Below are positions 1 to 9,331 of a stretch of 64,000 nt of DNA, piece after piece. Within the stretch, counting starts at the first letter, position 1. Each line of letters starts with the position of its first letter. Made by a program: the position numbers and the translations under genes. Location of the stretch: positions 185,898 to 249,897 of the forward strand of contig DAOTCE010000002.1 of assembly GCA_035452965.1 (NCBI GenBank), given 5' to 3'. Source of the DNA: Candidatus Paceibacterota bacterium. Lineage in GTDB: Bacteria > Verrucomicrobiota > Verrucomicrobiia > Limisphaerales > UBA8199. The notes under the pieces are model-generated. The model saw only the letters and a program-made list of their open reading frames with translations. It was not told the origin of the DNA and did not search any database.

Positions 1-436
1 CCATCGGCCACCCACACGCCTGATCGACCTAAAGGGGCCTGGCAGCCATCGCCAGCCCGCGACGGCGGCTGAAGCAATCGCCTCGGTGGTGGAAAATGCG
101 CTGGAGACGGTCCCGTGCGCCGCCGTGTTTGTGCCTACCCGGACCGGCACCACGGCCCGAATGATCTCACGCTTCAATCCACCAGTCTGGATCGTCACCT
201 TGAGCCGGGATGAAGCTATCTGCCAGGGGCTGGCTTTCTCCTACGGCACTCACCCCGTCCAAGTAGCCGAGGATCCGGAGGGCTGGGGCGACTTCGCCCG
301 GCGGTGGCTTCGTGAACACCAGATCACCAGTCCGGTTGCTATGCTGGTGGCCGGACCGTCCACGCGTAATCCGGAGGCCAACTACCGCATCGAATTCCTG
401 CGGACGGGCATGGGGCCGGCAAAGTCCCCATCCTAG
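1..436 (+). CDS. pyk: Pyruvate kinase, C-terminal part (cut by window edge)
   Basis: The frame is open to the left edge, so only the C-terminal domain is visible. It reads EAIASVVENALE, then an AAVFVPTRTGTTARMISRFNP segment and a PVWIVTLSRD strand. This matches the alpha/beta C-terminal domain of pyruvate kinase (pattern: TxxGxTARxxSRxRP, then PIxAVTxxE). The enzyme makes pyruvate and ATP from phosphoenolpyruvate in the cytoplasm. Stop codon is TAG at 434-436. The aldolase downstream is on the same strand 195 bases away, so two glycolytic genes are neighbours, though a repeat lies between them. The catalytic barrel is outside the window, so activity cannot be judged. Confidence 0.82.
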   Translation, partial: HRPPTRLIDLKGPGSHRQPATAAEAIASVVENALETVPCAAVFVPTRTGTTARMISRFNPPVWIVTLSRDEAICQGLAFSYGTHPVQVAEDPEGWGDFARRWLREHQITSPVAMLVAGPSTRNPEANYRIEFLRTGMGPAKSPS

Positions 437-454
437 CCGGAACACTTCACACCT

Positions 455-486
455 GCGAGGGCGGGCCGCGGGCATCCTGCCCGCTT
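455..486 (+). repeat. 32-bp dispersed hairpin repeat, copy 1
   Basis: A 32-base element between pyk and fba that contains the hairpin GCGGGC-atcct-GCCCGC. A second copy in reverse orientation lies at 46199-46230 and matches at 31 of 32 positions. It fits a REP-like intergenic repeat. It could also act as a stem-loop at the 3' end of pyk mRNA, but no T-run follows. Confidence 0.7.
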
Positions 487-631
487 ACACGGGTAGCGTG
501 CTCCAAAGCTTGCCACAATCTGTATCCCTTGTGAACTAAGGCTAGCCAAGGCCCGGAACAAACCCTATCCTCTTCCCATCCCTTTTATTCTTAAACAAAA
601 TAATCTGTAAGAGATACAACAAAGAAAGACC

Positions 632-1582
632 ATGATAGTCACCAGTGCCCAACTTTTCCGGGTTGCCTATGGCAAATACGCGATCGGAGCTTACAACATC
701 AACAACGCCGAGCAGGCTATGGGCCTGTTCAAAGGCTGCCTCGCCAGCCAGGCGCCTTTCATCATTCAGATCTCCAAAGGCGCCCGCAAGTACACCGACA
801 AGCGCATGCTGGAAGCCATTATCCGCTCCGCCGGCGAGATCTTCCCCGATGCAATTTTCGCTGTGCACCTCGACCACGGCGACGAGGAGAGCTGCTATGA
901 CTGCATTGACTCGGGCTTCTATAGCTCGGTGATGATTGATGCCTCGCACGATCCCTTCGAGCAGAACGTCGCGATCACCAAGCGTGTCGTGGATCGCGCC
1001 CATGCCAAGGGAATCAGCGTCGAGGCTGAATTGGGCATGCTGGGCGGCGTTGAGGAGGACATCAAGGTTGAGGAAGGCAACGCTTGCCTGACAGATCCCG
1101 CCGAGGCCGAGCGATTCGTCAAACTGACCGGTTGCGATTCGCTGGCCTGCGCTATTGGCACCAGCCACGGCGCCTTCAAGTTCAAGGGCCGACAATCCCT
1201 CCACTTCGACGTGCTCGAGAAGATCAAAGCCCGGCTTCCCGGCTTCCCGTTGGTCATGCACGGCAGTTCCAGCGTCCCCAAGACAGAAGTTGACCGCATT
1301 AACGAAGCGGGGGGCAAGATCGCCGGTTCCATGGGTGTAGACCCCAACGAGTATCTCCCCGCCGCCAAGCTTGGCGTCACCAAGGTTAATATTGACACCG
1401 ACGGCCGCCTGGTCTGGACACGTGTCCATCGCGAGTTCTTCCGCGACAAGCCGGCCGAGTTCGACTTTCGCCCGCCGGGCAAGATCTTCATCGAGGAATA
1501 CTCCAAGTTCATCGCCAGCCGAAACCAGTTACTCGGCTCGGCTGGACAACTCGGGGCGGTCCGCGCCGCCGTGCAAGGATAA
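632..1582 (+). CDS. fba: Class II fructose-bisphosphate aldolase
   Basis: A 316-residue zinc-dependent aldolase that interconverts fructose-1,6-bisphosphate with DHAP and glyceraldehyde-3-phosphate. Visible family motifs: HLDHG at residues 79-83 (zinc-ligand histidine), EAELGMLGG at 131-139, GTSHGAFKF at 176-184 (second zinc ligand region), HGSSSVP at 210-216, and GVTKVNIDTDGRL at 248-260 (phosphate-binding and substrate loop). Length and motif order are typical of a complete enzyme. Only a weak purine-rich stretch (AAGAAAG) precedes the ATG. A related tagatose- or ketose-bisphosphate specificity cannot be excluded from sequence alone. Confidence 0.93.
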   Translation: MIVTSAQLFRVAYGKYAIGAYNINNAEQAMGLFKGCLASQAPFIIQISKGARKYTDKRMLEAIIRSAGEIFPDAIFAVHLDHGDEESCYDCIDSGFYSSVMIDASHDPFEQNVAITKRVVDRAHAKGISVEAELGMLGGVEEDIKVEEGNACLTDPAEAERFVKLTGCDSLACAIGTSHGAFKFKGRQSLHFDVLEKIKARLPGFPLVMHGSSSVPKTEVDRINEAGGKIAGSMGVDPNEYLPAAKLGVTKVNIDTDGRLVWTRVHREFFRDKPAEFDFRPPGKIFIEEYSKFIASRNQLLGSAGQLGAVRAAVQG

Positions 1583-1787
1583 GCCTTTGGGGCCTGCTGG
1601 CTCCACCACTCCTGTCAAAGGTGAGGTGACCAATAGCAGGGCCTGAGCTATTTGCTTCACGGTCGGCAGCGGTAGCGGGGCGGCCTGTAGATGTTGTTCG
1701 GACGCTTCAAGGCGCAGGCCACCCAGCGCCAGCATCGTCTCGTGAACCTCGGGTAGTTCACGCGGCCCAAAGGTTGTAGTCAGGCGC

Positions 1788-3131
1788 TTAGACCAGCTTG
1801 GTTTGGCCGGGTATGGCGACTGGATAAAGCCCGTCGGCGCCTGGTTTCACCGGCGGCTCGGTGTCCATCGTGATCTCGCCCGCCGGTGGGAACGCAAACT
1901 TGGAATCCAGGGCTTCCTGCCATGTGATCTTCCGCCCGGAATAGACCACGATTTGGCCCAGGACGGCCGCCAGGGTCGAGTCGGCCAGAGTCTTCGCGCG
2001 CTGAAAGGGCCTGCCGGCGCGGATGGATTGCAGGAACTCCAGGTGTTCCTGTTCGTAGGGCGACTTCTTTGATAAGGCAGCATCCGCGCGCCATGTCATT
2101 TTGCCTTTAAGATCGGTGAAATGCGGACGGTCGAAGGCGGCGAAGTGGCAGCGGCCTTTGGTCCCGTGGAAGATGTCGTGGTTGTAGCCGTAACAGCCGA
2201 CGGCGGTCCGGCAGGAACCGTAGATGCGGCGGCCGTCGGGATACTCGTAGGTGACATGGTGATGATCGAACGAGGTGCCCATGGAGGTCTGGAAATGCGT
2301 CGAGCGCCCGCCCATGCCATAGGCCGCCTCCGGCATGACGTCGCCGAGTGCCCACAGGGCTGAATCGAGGTTGTGGATGAGGGACTGGGGGATGTCGTCG
2401 CCGCCAAGCCACGTGAAGTGATACCAGTTGCGGAGCTGATACTCCATCTCGCTCCATTCCGGCTGGCGCTCAATCAAACGGTAGGGTCCGCGCAGGTAAT
2501 CGCACTGAATGGCGACAATGTCGCCGATCTCGCCCGCGTGGATGCGCTTGATGGCCTCGCGCCGGCCGAGGTGGTAACGGTAAGTCACGCCGGCGAGCAT
2601 GCCGGTGCCGTTCTTCTTCGACAGTTCGTCGGCTTGCAGAATTTTCCCGATGCCGGCGACATCTACCGAGGCGGGTTTCTCGACGAAGACATGCTTCTTG
2701 GCCTGCACAGCCGCCAGGGCGTATTCCGGATGGAAGCGCGAGGCGCAGGCGATCAGCACGACGTCGCAGTTCTCGATGACGCCGCGATAGCCGCTCAGCC
2801 CGGTGAACTGCCGCTCGCGGGGGACCTGAATCCGATTGGGGAACATCGGGGTCAGCGTCTTGAGGGCGGTCTCGACCTTCTCCGGGAAGATGTCGGCGAC
2901 AGCCCAGAGCTGGGTGCCGGAGTCGGCCGTCAGCGCGTCGCCGGCCGCGCCGGTGCCGCGTCCGCCGCAGCCCACGAGGCCGAGCTTGATGATGTTAGTC
3001 TCCGCCGCGTGGGCGAAGCGGCCCACGTCGAGCGCGCCGATCAACGCGGTCCCGGCCACAGTGGCTGAGGTCTTGAGAAAGTCGCGACGGCTGGTGGAAG
3101 TGGTTTCGGTCTTTTGTGGGGTGGTCTTCAT
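1788..3131 (-). CDS. Tat-exported Gfo/Idh/MocA family oxidoreductase
   Basis: A 447-residue protein with a twin-arginine signal near residues 14-45 (SRRDFLK, then a hydrophobic stretch ending AHA). The Rossmann nucleotide-binding motif is LGLVGCGGRGTGA. The mid-domain contains VFVEKPASVDV, which carries the EKP motif diagnostic of this family. Family members are NAD(P)-dependent sugar or inositol oxidoreductases; exported forms are numerous in Verrucomicrobiota and Planctomycetota and are presumed to act on carbohydrates in the periplasm. The substrate cannot be read from the sequence. The gene lies downstream of glgC on the same strand, but a possible terminator separates them. Confidence 0.88.
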   Translation of the reverse strand: MKTTPQKTETTSTSRRDFLKTSATVAGTALIGALDVGRFAHAAETNIIKLGLVGCGGRGTGAAGDALTADSGTQLWAVADIFPEKVETALKTLTPMFPNRIQVPRERQFTGLSGYRGVIENCDVVLIACASRFHPEYALAAVQAKKHVFVEKPASVDVAGIGKILQADELSKKNGTGMLAGVTYRYHLGRREAIKRIHAGEIGDIVAIQCDYLRGPYRLIERQPEWSEMEYQLRNWYHFTWLGGDDIPQSLIHNLDSALWALGDVMPEAAYGMGGRSTHFQTSMGTSFDHHHVTYEYPDGRRIYGSCRTAVGCYGYNHDIFHGTKGRCHFAAFDRPHFTDLKGKMTWRADAALSKKSPYEQEHLEFLQSIRAGRPFQRAKTLADSTLAAVLGQIVVYSGRKITWQEALDSKFAFPPAGEITMDTEPPVKPGADGLYPVAIPGQTKLV

Positions 3132-3194
3132 AGTTGTTTCGATTGAGCGGTAAACGCGGAGCTAAGAGTAACAGGCCGGCTGCATCGTTCCAGC

Positions 3195-3238
3195 AAAACA
3201 AATCCGCCCGGTCGATCCAAGCCGATAAAAGGACCGGG
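3195..3238 (-). terminator. Possible intrinsic terminator after glgC
   Basis: On the minus strand CCCGGTC and GACCGGG form a 7-bp stem with an 18-base loop, followed by CGGATTTGTTTTG. It lies between the glgC stop and the start of the Gfo/Idh/MocA gene. The loop is long and the T-run interrupted, so this is tentative. Confidence 0.3.
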
Positions 3239-3290
3239 CCTGGGCTGGCTGCGCGGGCAGAGGGAAGAAACCTACGGGTCAGGCCGGGGG

Positions 3291-4598
3291 TCAGATCACT
3301 GTTCCGTGCGGTATGATACCGTTCTTGGGGATGATGACAATGCCGTCGCGGATGAAATAATTCGGATGGTCCACCTTTTCCGGCTTGCCCGCCGGGGAGA
3401 TGATCACGTTGTCGCCGATGCGCGCATTCTTGTCCACGATGGTATTCTCGATGCGGCAGTTGGCGCCGATGCCGATGCGCGGCTTGCCGGCCTTCTCGTG
3501 CTCCTGGATGGATTCGAGCGACTCGTAGTAGTCGCTGCCCAGCAGGATCACCCGGTTCAACACCGTGCCGACGCCGACGCTGCTGCGCAGGCCGATGATG
3601 CTGTGGGCGATGACAGCGCGGTTCAGAATGCAGCCGTCCGAGATCACGGCGTGGTCAATCTGGGCGCCGTTGATCTTTGAGCCGGGCAGGAAGCGCGGCC
3701 GGCTGAAAATCGGGGCGGCCATGTCGAAGAAGTTGAAGCGCGGCAGCTCGCTCGTCACGTCGAGATTGGCCTCGAAGAAGGCGCGAATTGTCCCGATGTC
3801 CTCCCAGTAGCCCTGGAAGACATAGGAGAACACGCGCAGGTCCTGGATCGCGTTGGGAATGACATGCTTGCCGAAGTCGGTGAGCTTGTTGTCCATCAGG
3901 CGGCGAATAATGTCGCGGTTGAAGACGTAGATGCCCATGGAGGCCAGCAGCATTTCGCCTTCCCCCTCGATGCCCAGCGGACCATGCCAGTCCGGCGGCA
4001 GCTTGAGCGAATCCAGCACCGCCGGATCCTTGGGCTTCTCCACGAAGCGCGTGATGCGGCGCTCGGCATTCACCTGGATGATCCCCAGCGATTGGGCCGC
4101 GTGCCGGCCGACGGGAATGGTGGCCACCGTGATGTCGGCGGCGGTTTCCGCGTGCTGTTGAATGATTTGGCGAAAATCCATGCGGTAGAGCTGGTCGCCG
4201 CTGAGGATGAGGAGGTAATCCCACTCATGATTCATGAAGTGAATCATGTTCTTGCGCACGGCATCGGCGGTGCCCTGGTACCACGAGGTATCGGCGTAGG
4301 TCTGCTCGGCGGCGAGGATCTCGACGAACCCGCCCGTGAAATGGTCGAACTTGTAGGACTGCGCGATGTGCCGGTGCAGGGAGGCGGAGTTGAACTGGGT
4401 AAGCAGATAGACGCGCCGCAGGCCGGAGTTGATGCAGTTGGAGATGGGGATGTCCACCAGGCGGTACTTGCCGGCCAGCGGCACCGCCGGCTTGGCGCGC
4501 TCCTTGGTGAGCGGGAACAGGCGCGTGCCCTGCCCGCCGCCCATGATCACGGAGAGCACATGGCTGGTGTTGGCGGTCTGGCGGCTGGTGTGGGACAT
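3291..4598 (-). CDS. glgC: Glucose-1-phosphate adenylyltransferase
   Basis: A 435-residue ADP-glucose pyrophosphorylase that makes ADP-glucose from ATP and glucose-1-phosphate, the committed step of glycogen synthesis. The nucleotide-binding loop GGGQGTRLFPLT is at residues 20-31, followed by KPAVPLAGKYRLVDIPISNCINSG and then DQLYRMD. The C-terminal half is a left-handed beta-helix-like region (NRAVIAHSIIG, ANCRIENTIVD). Length is normal for the family. No glgA or glgB is in the window, so the gene is not in a glycogen operon here. It lies downstream of infC with 90 bases between them. Confidence 0.95.
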   Translation of the reverse strand: MSHTSRQTANTSHVLSVIMGGGQGTRLFPLTKERAKPAVPLAGKYRLVDIPISNCINSGLRRVYLLTQFNSASLHRHIAQSYKFDHFTGGFVEILAAEQTYADTSWYQGTADAVRKNMIHFMNHEWDYLLILSGDQLYRMDFRQIIQQHAETAADITVATIPVGRHAAQSLGIIQVNAERRITRFVEKPKDPAVLDSLKLPPDWHGPLGIEGEGEMLLASMGIYVFNRDIIRRLMDNKLTDFGKHVIPNAIQDLRVFSYVFQGYWEDIGTIRAFFEANLDVTSELPRFNFFDMAAPIFSRPRFLPGSKINGAQIDHAVISDGCILNRAVIAHSIIGLRSSVGVGTVLNRVILLGSDYYESLESIQEHEKAGKPRIGIGANCRIENTIVDKNARIGDNVIISPAGKPEKVDHPNYFIRDGIVIIPKNGIIPHGTVI

Positions 4599-4688
4599 GG
4601 CGAGTCCTGGTCCGGCTTACTTCATATCCGGGCAGCCGCGGTTGCCAGCCGGGGCCGGTTGCGGTTCGGACGAAGTGCGTTGTCAAGG

Positions 4689-5426
4689 TTAGCCATTGAC
4701 GTCGAGTTCGGCAAACGGGTTGTTCTTGAACCCTTCGGTCCTGGACTCGTCTTGCGGCGCGCTGGCGGCCCGCTCGATCTGCACGGGCTGGCCTGGCAAC
4801 CTGTTTGCGCCGCGCGCCGGGGCTGGAGGAGAGGGGGGGGACAGTGCAACCTCGCCCGGAAGGGGGGCCTTAGCCCGCTTGTTACGCGGCAGGGGGGAAA
4901 TCATGACGTGGATGCCGCGCCCGACCAGCTTGGGTTCAAAGTCGGGATGCCCGTAAGCGGCAATGTCGGTCAGAAAATCCTGGATAACCTCGAAGCCATA
5001 CTCGGTGTGGGCCATTTCCCGGCCACGGAACTTGAGCGTGACCTTGACCTTCATTTCCTCACACAGGAATTCAATGGCGCGCTGCAGCTTAACGCCCAGG
5101 TCGTGCCGATCAATCTTCGGACTGAGCTGCACCTCTTTGACCTTGTTGGCGTGCTGGTGCTTTTTGGAATCCTTGTCGCGCTTGGCTTGTTCGAAGCGGA
5201 ACTTGCCGTAGTCCACGAGCCGGCAGACGGGCGGGTTGGCGGTCGGGGCGATCTCAACCAGGTCCACACCGCCGGCCCGCGCGAGCATTAGGGCGTCCCC
5301 CAGGGAGAAGACGCCGAGCTGGTTGCCTTCGGTCCCGATGACCCGGACCTCGCGGGCGCGAATTTTCCCATTAACCCTGATGAACGGACCGGCAGGAGCG
5401 CGACGTGAAGCAAAGGGGCGACTCAA
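4689..5426 (-). CDS. infC: Translation initiation factor IF-3, with C-terminal extension
   Basis: A 245-residue IF-3. The N-terminal domain is FIRVNGKIRAREVRVIG to VCRLVDYGKFRFEQ, then the basic linker KRDKDSKKHQH, then the C-terminal 30S-binding domain KVTLKFRGREMAHTEYG to about residue 180. Ordinary IF-3 ends there; this one has about 60 more residues, rich in Pro, Ala and charged residues. The start is a TTG preceded by GAGGAGG with a 5-base gap, and an upstream in-frame TAA rules out an earlier start. In many bacteria infC has a rare start codon and heads an operon with rpmI and rplT. Those ribosomal genes are not adjacent here. Confidence 0.94.
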   Translation of the reverse strand: MSRPFASRRAPAGPFIRVNGKIRAREVRVIGTEGNQLGVFSLGDALMLARAGGVDLVEIAPTANPPVCRLVDYGKFRFEQAKRDKDSKKHQHANKVKEVQLSPKIDRHDLGVKLQRAIEFLCEEMKVKVTLKFRGREMAHTEYGFEVIQDFLTDIAAYGHPDFEPKLVGRGIHVMISPLPRNKRAKAPLPGEVALSPPSPPAPARGANRLPGQPVQIERAASAPQDESRTEGFKNNPFAELDVNG

Positions 5427-5686
5427 GACGCCCTCCTCGATAGGGGCTTATTCATGCAGCTATTGCCTGAACCATGACAACATTTTGACCGCTATAAATA
5501 ACACGCCCTTATTAACTCCTGGGCGCCAGGATGGCAAGCAGTTAATTGCACCACTCAAACAGCCCCCAAAATGCCAGCGGGCCGCGGCGAACGCGGAACC
5601 GGCCAGGCAATCCCAGTGGCTCCTTTGGCCCCGGCCGGAGGGAGCCGGCACTCCGATGGACAGCGCTTGGCGGCGCCCTGAACCGG

Positions 5687-6751
<1,065 letters not shown>

Positions 6752-6909
6752 ATGTGTGCATTAATGTGGTTTGGAGCCTGAGTTGCAAGCGCGGGCCATA
6801 TTGAGCAATCCCGCGCGATCAGTCAAATGCCACTTTGGCGCTTCGGTAAACGTCCGGGGACAACCGGGGCTCCGCTTTTGTTGAACGGGCCGGTGCTTTG
6901 GTTTGGCGT

Positions 6910-7983
6910 TTACTTCGTGCGCTTCGCCTCGTTGGCGCCCTCGCCGACTGACCAGATCAGCCGGTCGGGCTTGCCCTGGCCGCCGCCGGGGAACTCGATT
7001 TGCACGTCGGTGGTCTTGGCGAAGAACTTCGTCGGAGACTCCGCGAACAGCAGGAACTTGCGGCTGCCCAAGCGAGCGGTCAGTTGGCTTCCCTCGCGGC
7101 CGATCTCGATGGGATCATAGCTGCCCGCATAGCTGTCGAGCCGGGCATTCGGCAGCATGAACTCCTTCTTGCCGGGCTTGCCGAGTTCACGAACCCAGAT
7201 GTTGCGGAAACGGACCGGGTTGCCGTGGTCCTGCAGCGAGATGGGCTGCTTCTCCGGGTGGGGCTGATAGGGGGCCCGATCGAGCCAGTCCGTGGGGCCG
7301 GTCAGTTCGACGTTGTTCTGGATGAGCACGCCGTTCTGGAACACGGTCATGTAAGCTGGGGAGATGAGCTTGCCCTCCGCGTCGAAGCGCGGGGCGGTGT
7401 AAACGATGTCGTAGGTCTGCCATTGTCCCGGCGGGCGGCAAACGTTAACCAGCGGCGGGTATTGGCCGTAAATTGAGCCGGCACCGCCGTCGGCGTAGGT
7501 CGTGTTCTCATAGGAATCCAGGACCTGTATTTCATAGCGGGTCAGGCCCAGGAAGACGCCGCTGTTGCCGCGGCCCTGGCCCTTGCCCTCGCCCGGCACC
7601 GGCGTGGCCCACTCGACGTGAAGCTGGCAATCGCCGAAGCATTGGAGAGTGCGGATGTAGCCGCTGCCCTTGACGCATTCCATGTAGCCGTCGCGGGTAA
7701 TCCACTTGGTCGGGCTGCCGTCCATGCTGACCCATTGCGAGAGGTTCCCGCCGTCGAACAGCACGGTGGCATCGGAGGGCGGTTTGCCGGCCTGGTCCTG
7801 TGTGCTGGCGGTAGCCGGGGCCACCACGGGCGGTTGGGGGCGATTGCGGTCGTGATCAATCCAGTTCGGGTCAGGTTGGGCCAGGCAGGCCGGGCCGCTC
7901 GCCCATGACAAGGCACCCAAAAGGGCAAGATTAAGCGTAATCCTGGAGAGAATAGGTCTGGCGGTATTCATATGGTAGGTCAT
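6910..7983 (-). CDS. Secreted DUF1080 (3-keto-disaccharide hydrolase-like) protein
   Basis: A 357-residue protein with an N-terminal Sec signal (RITLNLALLGALSWASGPACLAQ). It is followed by a DUF1080 concanavalin-like fold: TVLFDGGNLSQWVS, CFGDCQLHVEWATP, GNSGVFLGLTRYEIQVLDSYEN, and ISLQDHGNPVRFRNIWVRELG. Some family members hydrolyse 3-keto-glycosides, which fits the exported Gfo/Idh/MocA oxidoreductase encoded nearby. Two Met codons lie four codons apart (7983 and 7971) and neither has a clear Shine-Dalgarno, so the exact start is open. Confidence 0.86.
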   Translation of the reverse strand: MTYHMNTARPILSRITLNLALLGALSWASGPACLAQPDPNWIDHDRNRPQPPVVAPATASTQDQAGKPPSDATVLFDGGNLSQWVSMDGSPTKWITRDGYMECVKGSGYIRTLQCFGDCQLHVEWATPVPGEGKGQGRGNSGVFLGLTRYEIQVLDSYENTTYADGGAGSIYGQYPPLVNVCRPPGQWQTYDIVYTAPRFDAEGKLISPAYMTVFQNGVLIQNNVELTGPTDWLDRAPYQPHPEKQPISLQDHGNPVRFRNIWVRELGKPGKKEFMLPNARLDSYAGSYDPIEIGREGSQLTARLGSRKFLLFAESPTKFFAKTTDVQIEFPGGGQGKPDRLIWSVGEGANEAKRTK

Positions 7984-8068
7984 TGGTATCTGGACTGCAT
8001 GTGATCTGGCAGCTTAGCCATTAGCCGGAGTGGAGGAAAGGAATGTTTGGGCCCCATGTAATCCCTCA

Positions 8069-8143
8069 ATCTGGCAGGGCGCTTTCGCCGCAAGCGCCAC
8101 CGTTTGGCCGCCTCGGCGAGGCGGCCCCACCCAGGACTGAAGG
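8069..8143 (+). repeat. Dispersed two-hairpin repeat, copy 1
   Basis: The element has two stem-loops. The first is GGCGCTT/AAGCGCC (8078-8098, 7-base loop). The second is a near-perfect 10-bp palindrome from GGCCGCCTCG (8106-8126). The same arrangement with most of the sequence recurs at 48361-48434. It lies in the 250 bases between the DUF1080 gene and the small gene at 8235, where I see no other coding potential. Confidence 0.72.
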
Positions 8144-8234
8144 GCTTACGGCCCCATCAAATGCGAGAAGCCCGGCGCGGCAAACCGCCCGCTTCGTTTC
8201 GCACGCACCCCGCAATTCCCGAAGCCCTTTGCGG

Positions 8235-8402
8235 CTAACTCCTGCGAAGCGGCTGCTGCCGTCGCAGCGGGCTGGAGGCAATCAAGCGGCTGCGGTCACG
8301 GAGCTTTTCGAGCAGAATGACCTTCTCGGAAAAGGGGAGCGCGGCCAGGCGCTTTCGCGTCTCGCGTTTGCTTTCCAACACTCGGCGCATCCAGTCATTC
8401 AT
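8235..8402 (-). CDS. Small helical protein overlapping a nucleotidyltransferase gene
   Basis: A 55-residue reading frame starting MNDWMRRVLESKRETRKRLA and ending LRRQQPLRRS. It is basic and predicted all-helical, with an ALPFSEKVILLEKLRDRS core. Its ATG overlaps the TGA of the upstream nucleotidyltransferase frame (ATGA-type overlap), which indicates translational coupling. From memory, small proteins of this type (an ALPxxEKxxxLEKLRxRS core) accompany AbiEii-like nucleotidyltransferases as a two-gene module. A function such as antitoxin is only a guess. The upstream gene is interrupted, so expression by coupling may be reduced. Confidence 0.6.
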   Translation of the reverse strand: MNDWMRRVLESKRETRKRLAALPFSEKVILLEKLRDRSRLIASSPLRRQQPLRRS

Positions 8403-8917
8403 AAGTCCCGCAGGAACTTATCACCGAACTTCTCCCACTTGGCAAGCAGGCCATGACGGGCCAGGATTTGGTCGAGCTTGTCAGCGTCAATGACTCCGGC
8501 TTCGATGAATTGGAGGATGCGAGTGCAATCCTTGGGGCGGCTCACTTGGAGAGCCAGAGCGACCATGTGCTCGGCGGTCATAACCCAGGTCGAGACATCA
8601 TCGAGCCGGGTTTCGATCGCTTGCGCGAGCGCCTCTTCACCCAAAGCGTCGCCGGGAGGAAGGAACTGAACGTGCCAACCTTCGATGATCACGTATTCTC
8701 CCTGGGCTTGATAACCGCGGGCAGTCAATTAGTCGTAAATCGGGCCAAGTGTGAGCAACGAATGGCTGGGGCCATCCTTGAAGGAGAGGAAGATATCAAT
8801 GTCGAGGGTGGCGGAGGGTTCCACATAAAAGGTCGCCGCCACGGCTCCGCCAATGGCGTAGCGGTCAATGACGCCGTCGGCCTGCATCCCGTTAATGACT
8901 GCCAGCGTGGCTTTCAT
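8399..8917 (-). pseudogene. AbiEii-like nucleotidyltransferase interrupted by one in-frame stop
   Basis: Two segments in one frame make a single protein of about 171 residues. The first 62 residues (MKATLAVINGMQADGVIDRYAIGGAVAA... LDIDIF... LGPIYD) end at a TAA at 8729-8731. The next codon is TTG and reading continues LTARGYQAQGEYVIIEGWHVQFLPP to DKFLRDL. The GGAVAA and DIDIF motifs are the nucleotidyltransferase signature. Homologues I recall have an aromatic residue (GPIYxYL) where the stop lies, so a Tyr-to-ochre change is likely. It could be a sequencing error, a true nonsense mutation, or two genes with reinitiation at TTG. The 3' overlap with the small gene at 8235 is intact. Confidence 0.72.
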
Positions 8918-9331
8918 GGCTGCTTCGGATTCTTATTGATGACTTGTCTCGTCCATCGGTTCGTTGGGCGGCGAGAGACTAACGCACCCTGGGCGGAATT
9001 GCACCAGGAAAGGGCCAAGGCACGACAAGAGTAAAGCAGTCGGAACGGGTGCGTCGCGCAGGGTTTCCTACGGTCAATGACCCGCTAACTGAAGCGCAAT
9101 AGCTACTGCCATTCCATAGTCCTGTACCGGACGGCCGCTCCGATAGAAATCGGTGTTGTGTCCATTTTTGAGACAGTGGTGGTTCCCGAGTGCACTCCCC
9201 ACAGCCGGAAATGCCGGTGTGACAACGCTGAGACACCCGTTATTACCCGGTGTGTATCCCATGGGGCCCGACCCCCATGGGATACACACCGTGGTCACGC
9301 CGGATTGGCGCCGTATCATCGCCGTAGCCGG
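8918..9331. other. Intergenic region containing a palindromic repeat
   Basis: This 414-base stretch holds no convincing gene; its frames overlap each other on both strands with no family match. It contains the hairpin at 9248-9291. Past the hairpin, from about 9292 to 9350, it resembles sequence next to the palindrome at 48486. Confidence 0.55.
9248..9291. repeat. Long inverted repeat, copy 1 of palindrome family
   Basis: Perfect 19-bp arms: CGGTGTGTATCCCATGGGG at 9248-9266 and its exact reverse complement at 9273-9291, with the 6-base loop CCCGAC. The same arms occur as a 46-bp perfect palindrome at 48486-48531. Similarity continues beyond the right arm (GCCGGATTG, ATCGCCGTA), so this is part of a longer dispersed element. 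No T-run follows, which makes a simple terminator unlikely. Confidence 0.8.

Noticed and set aside
542..1429. Long minus-strand reading frame opposite the aldolase gene
   Set aside because: High GC creates long antisense frames; the plus strand carries clear class II aldolase motifs.
1583..1787. Terminator after the aldolase gene
   Set aside because: I could find no stem followed by a T-run in this gap.
3864..5291. 475-residue plus-strand frame across glgC and infC
   Set aside because: It runs antisense to two certain genes and has no family features.
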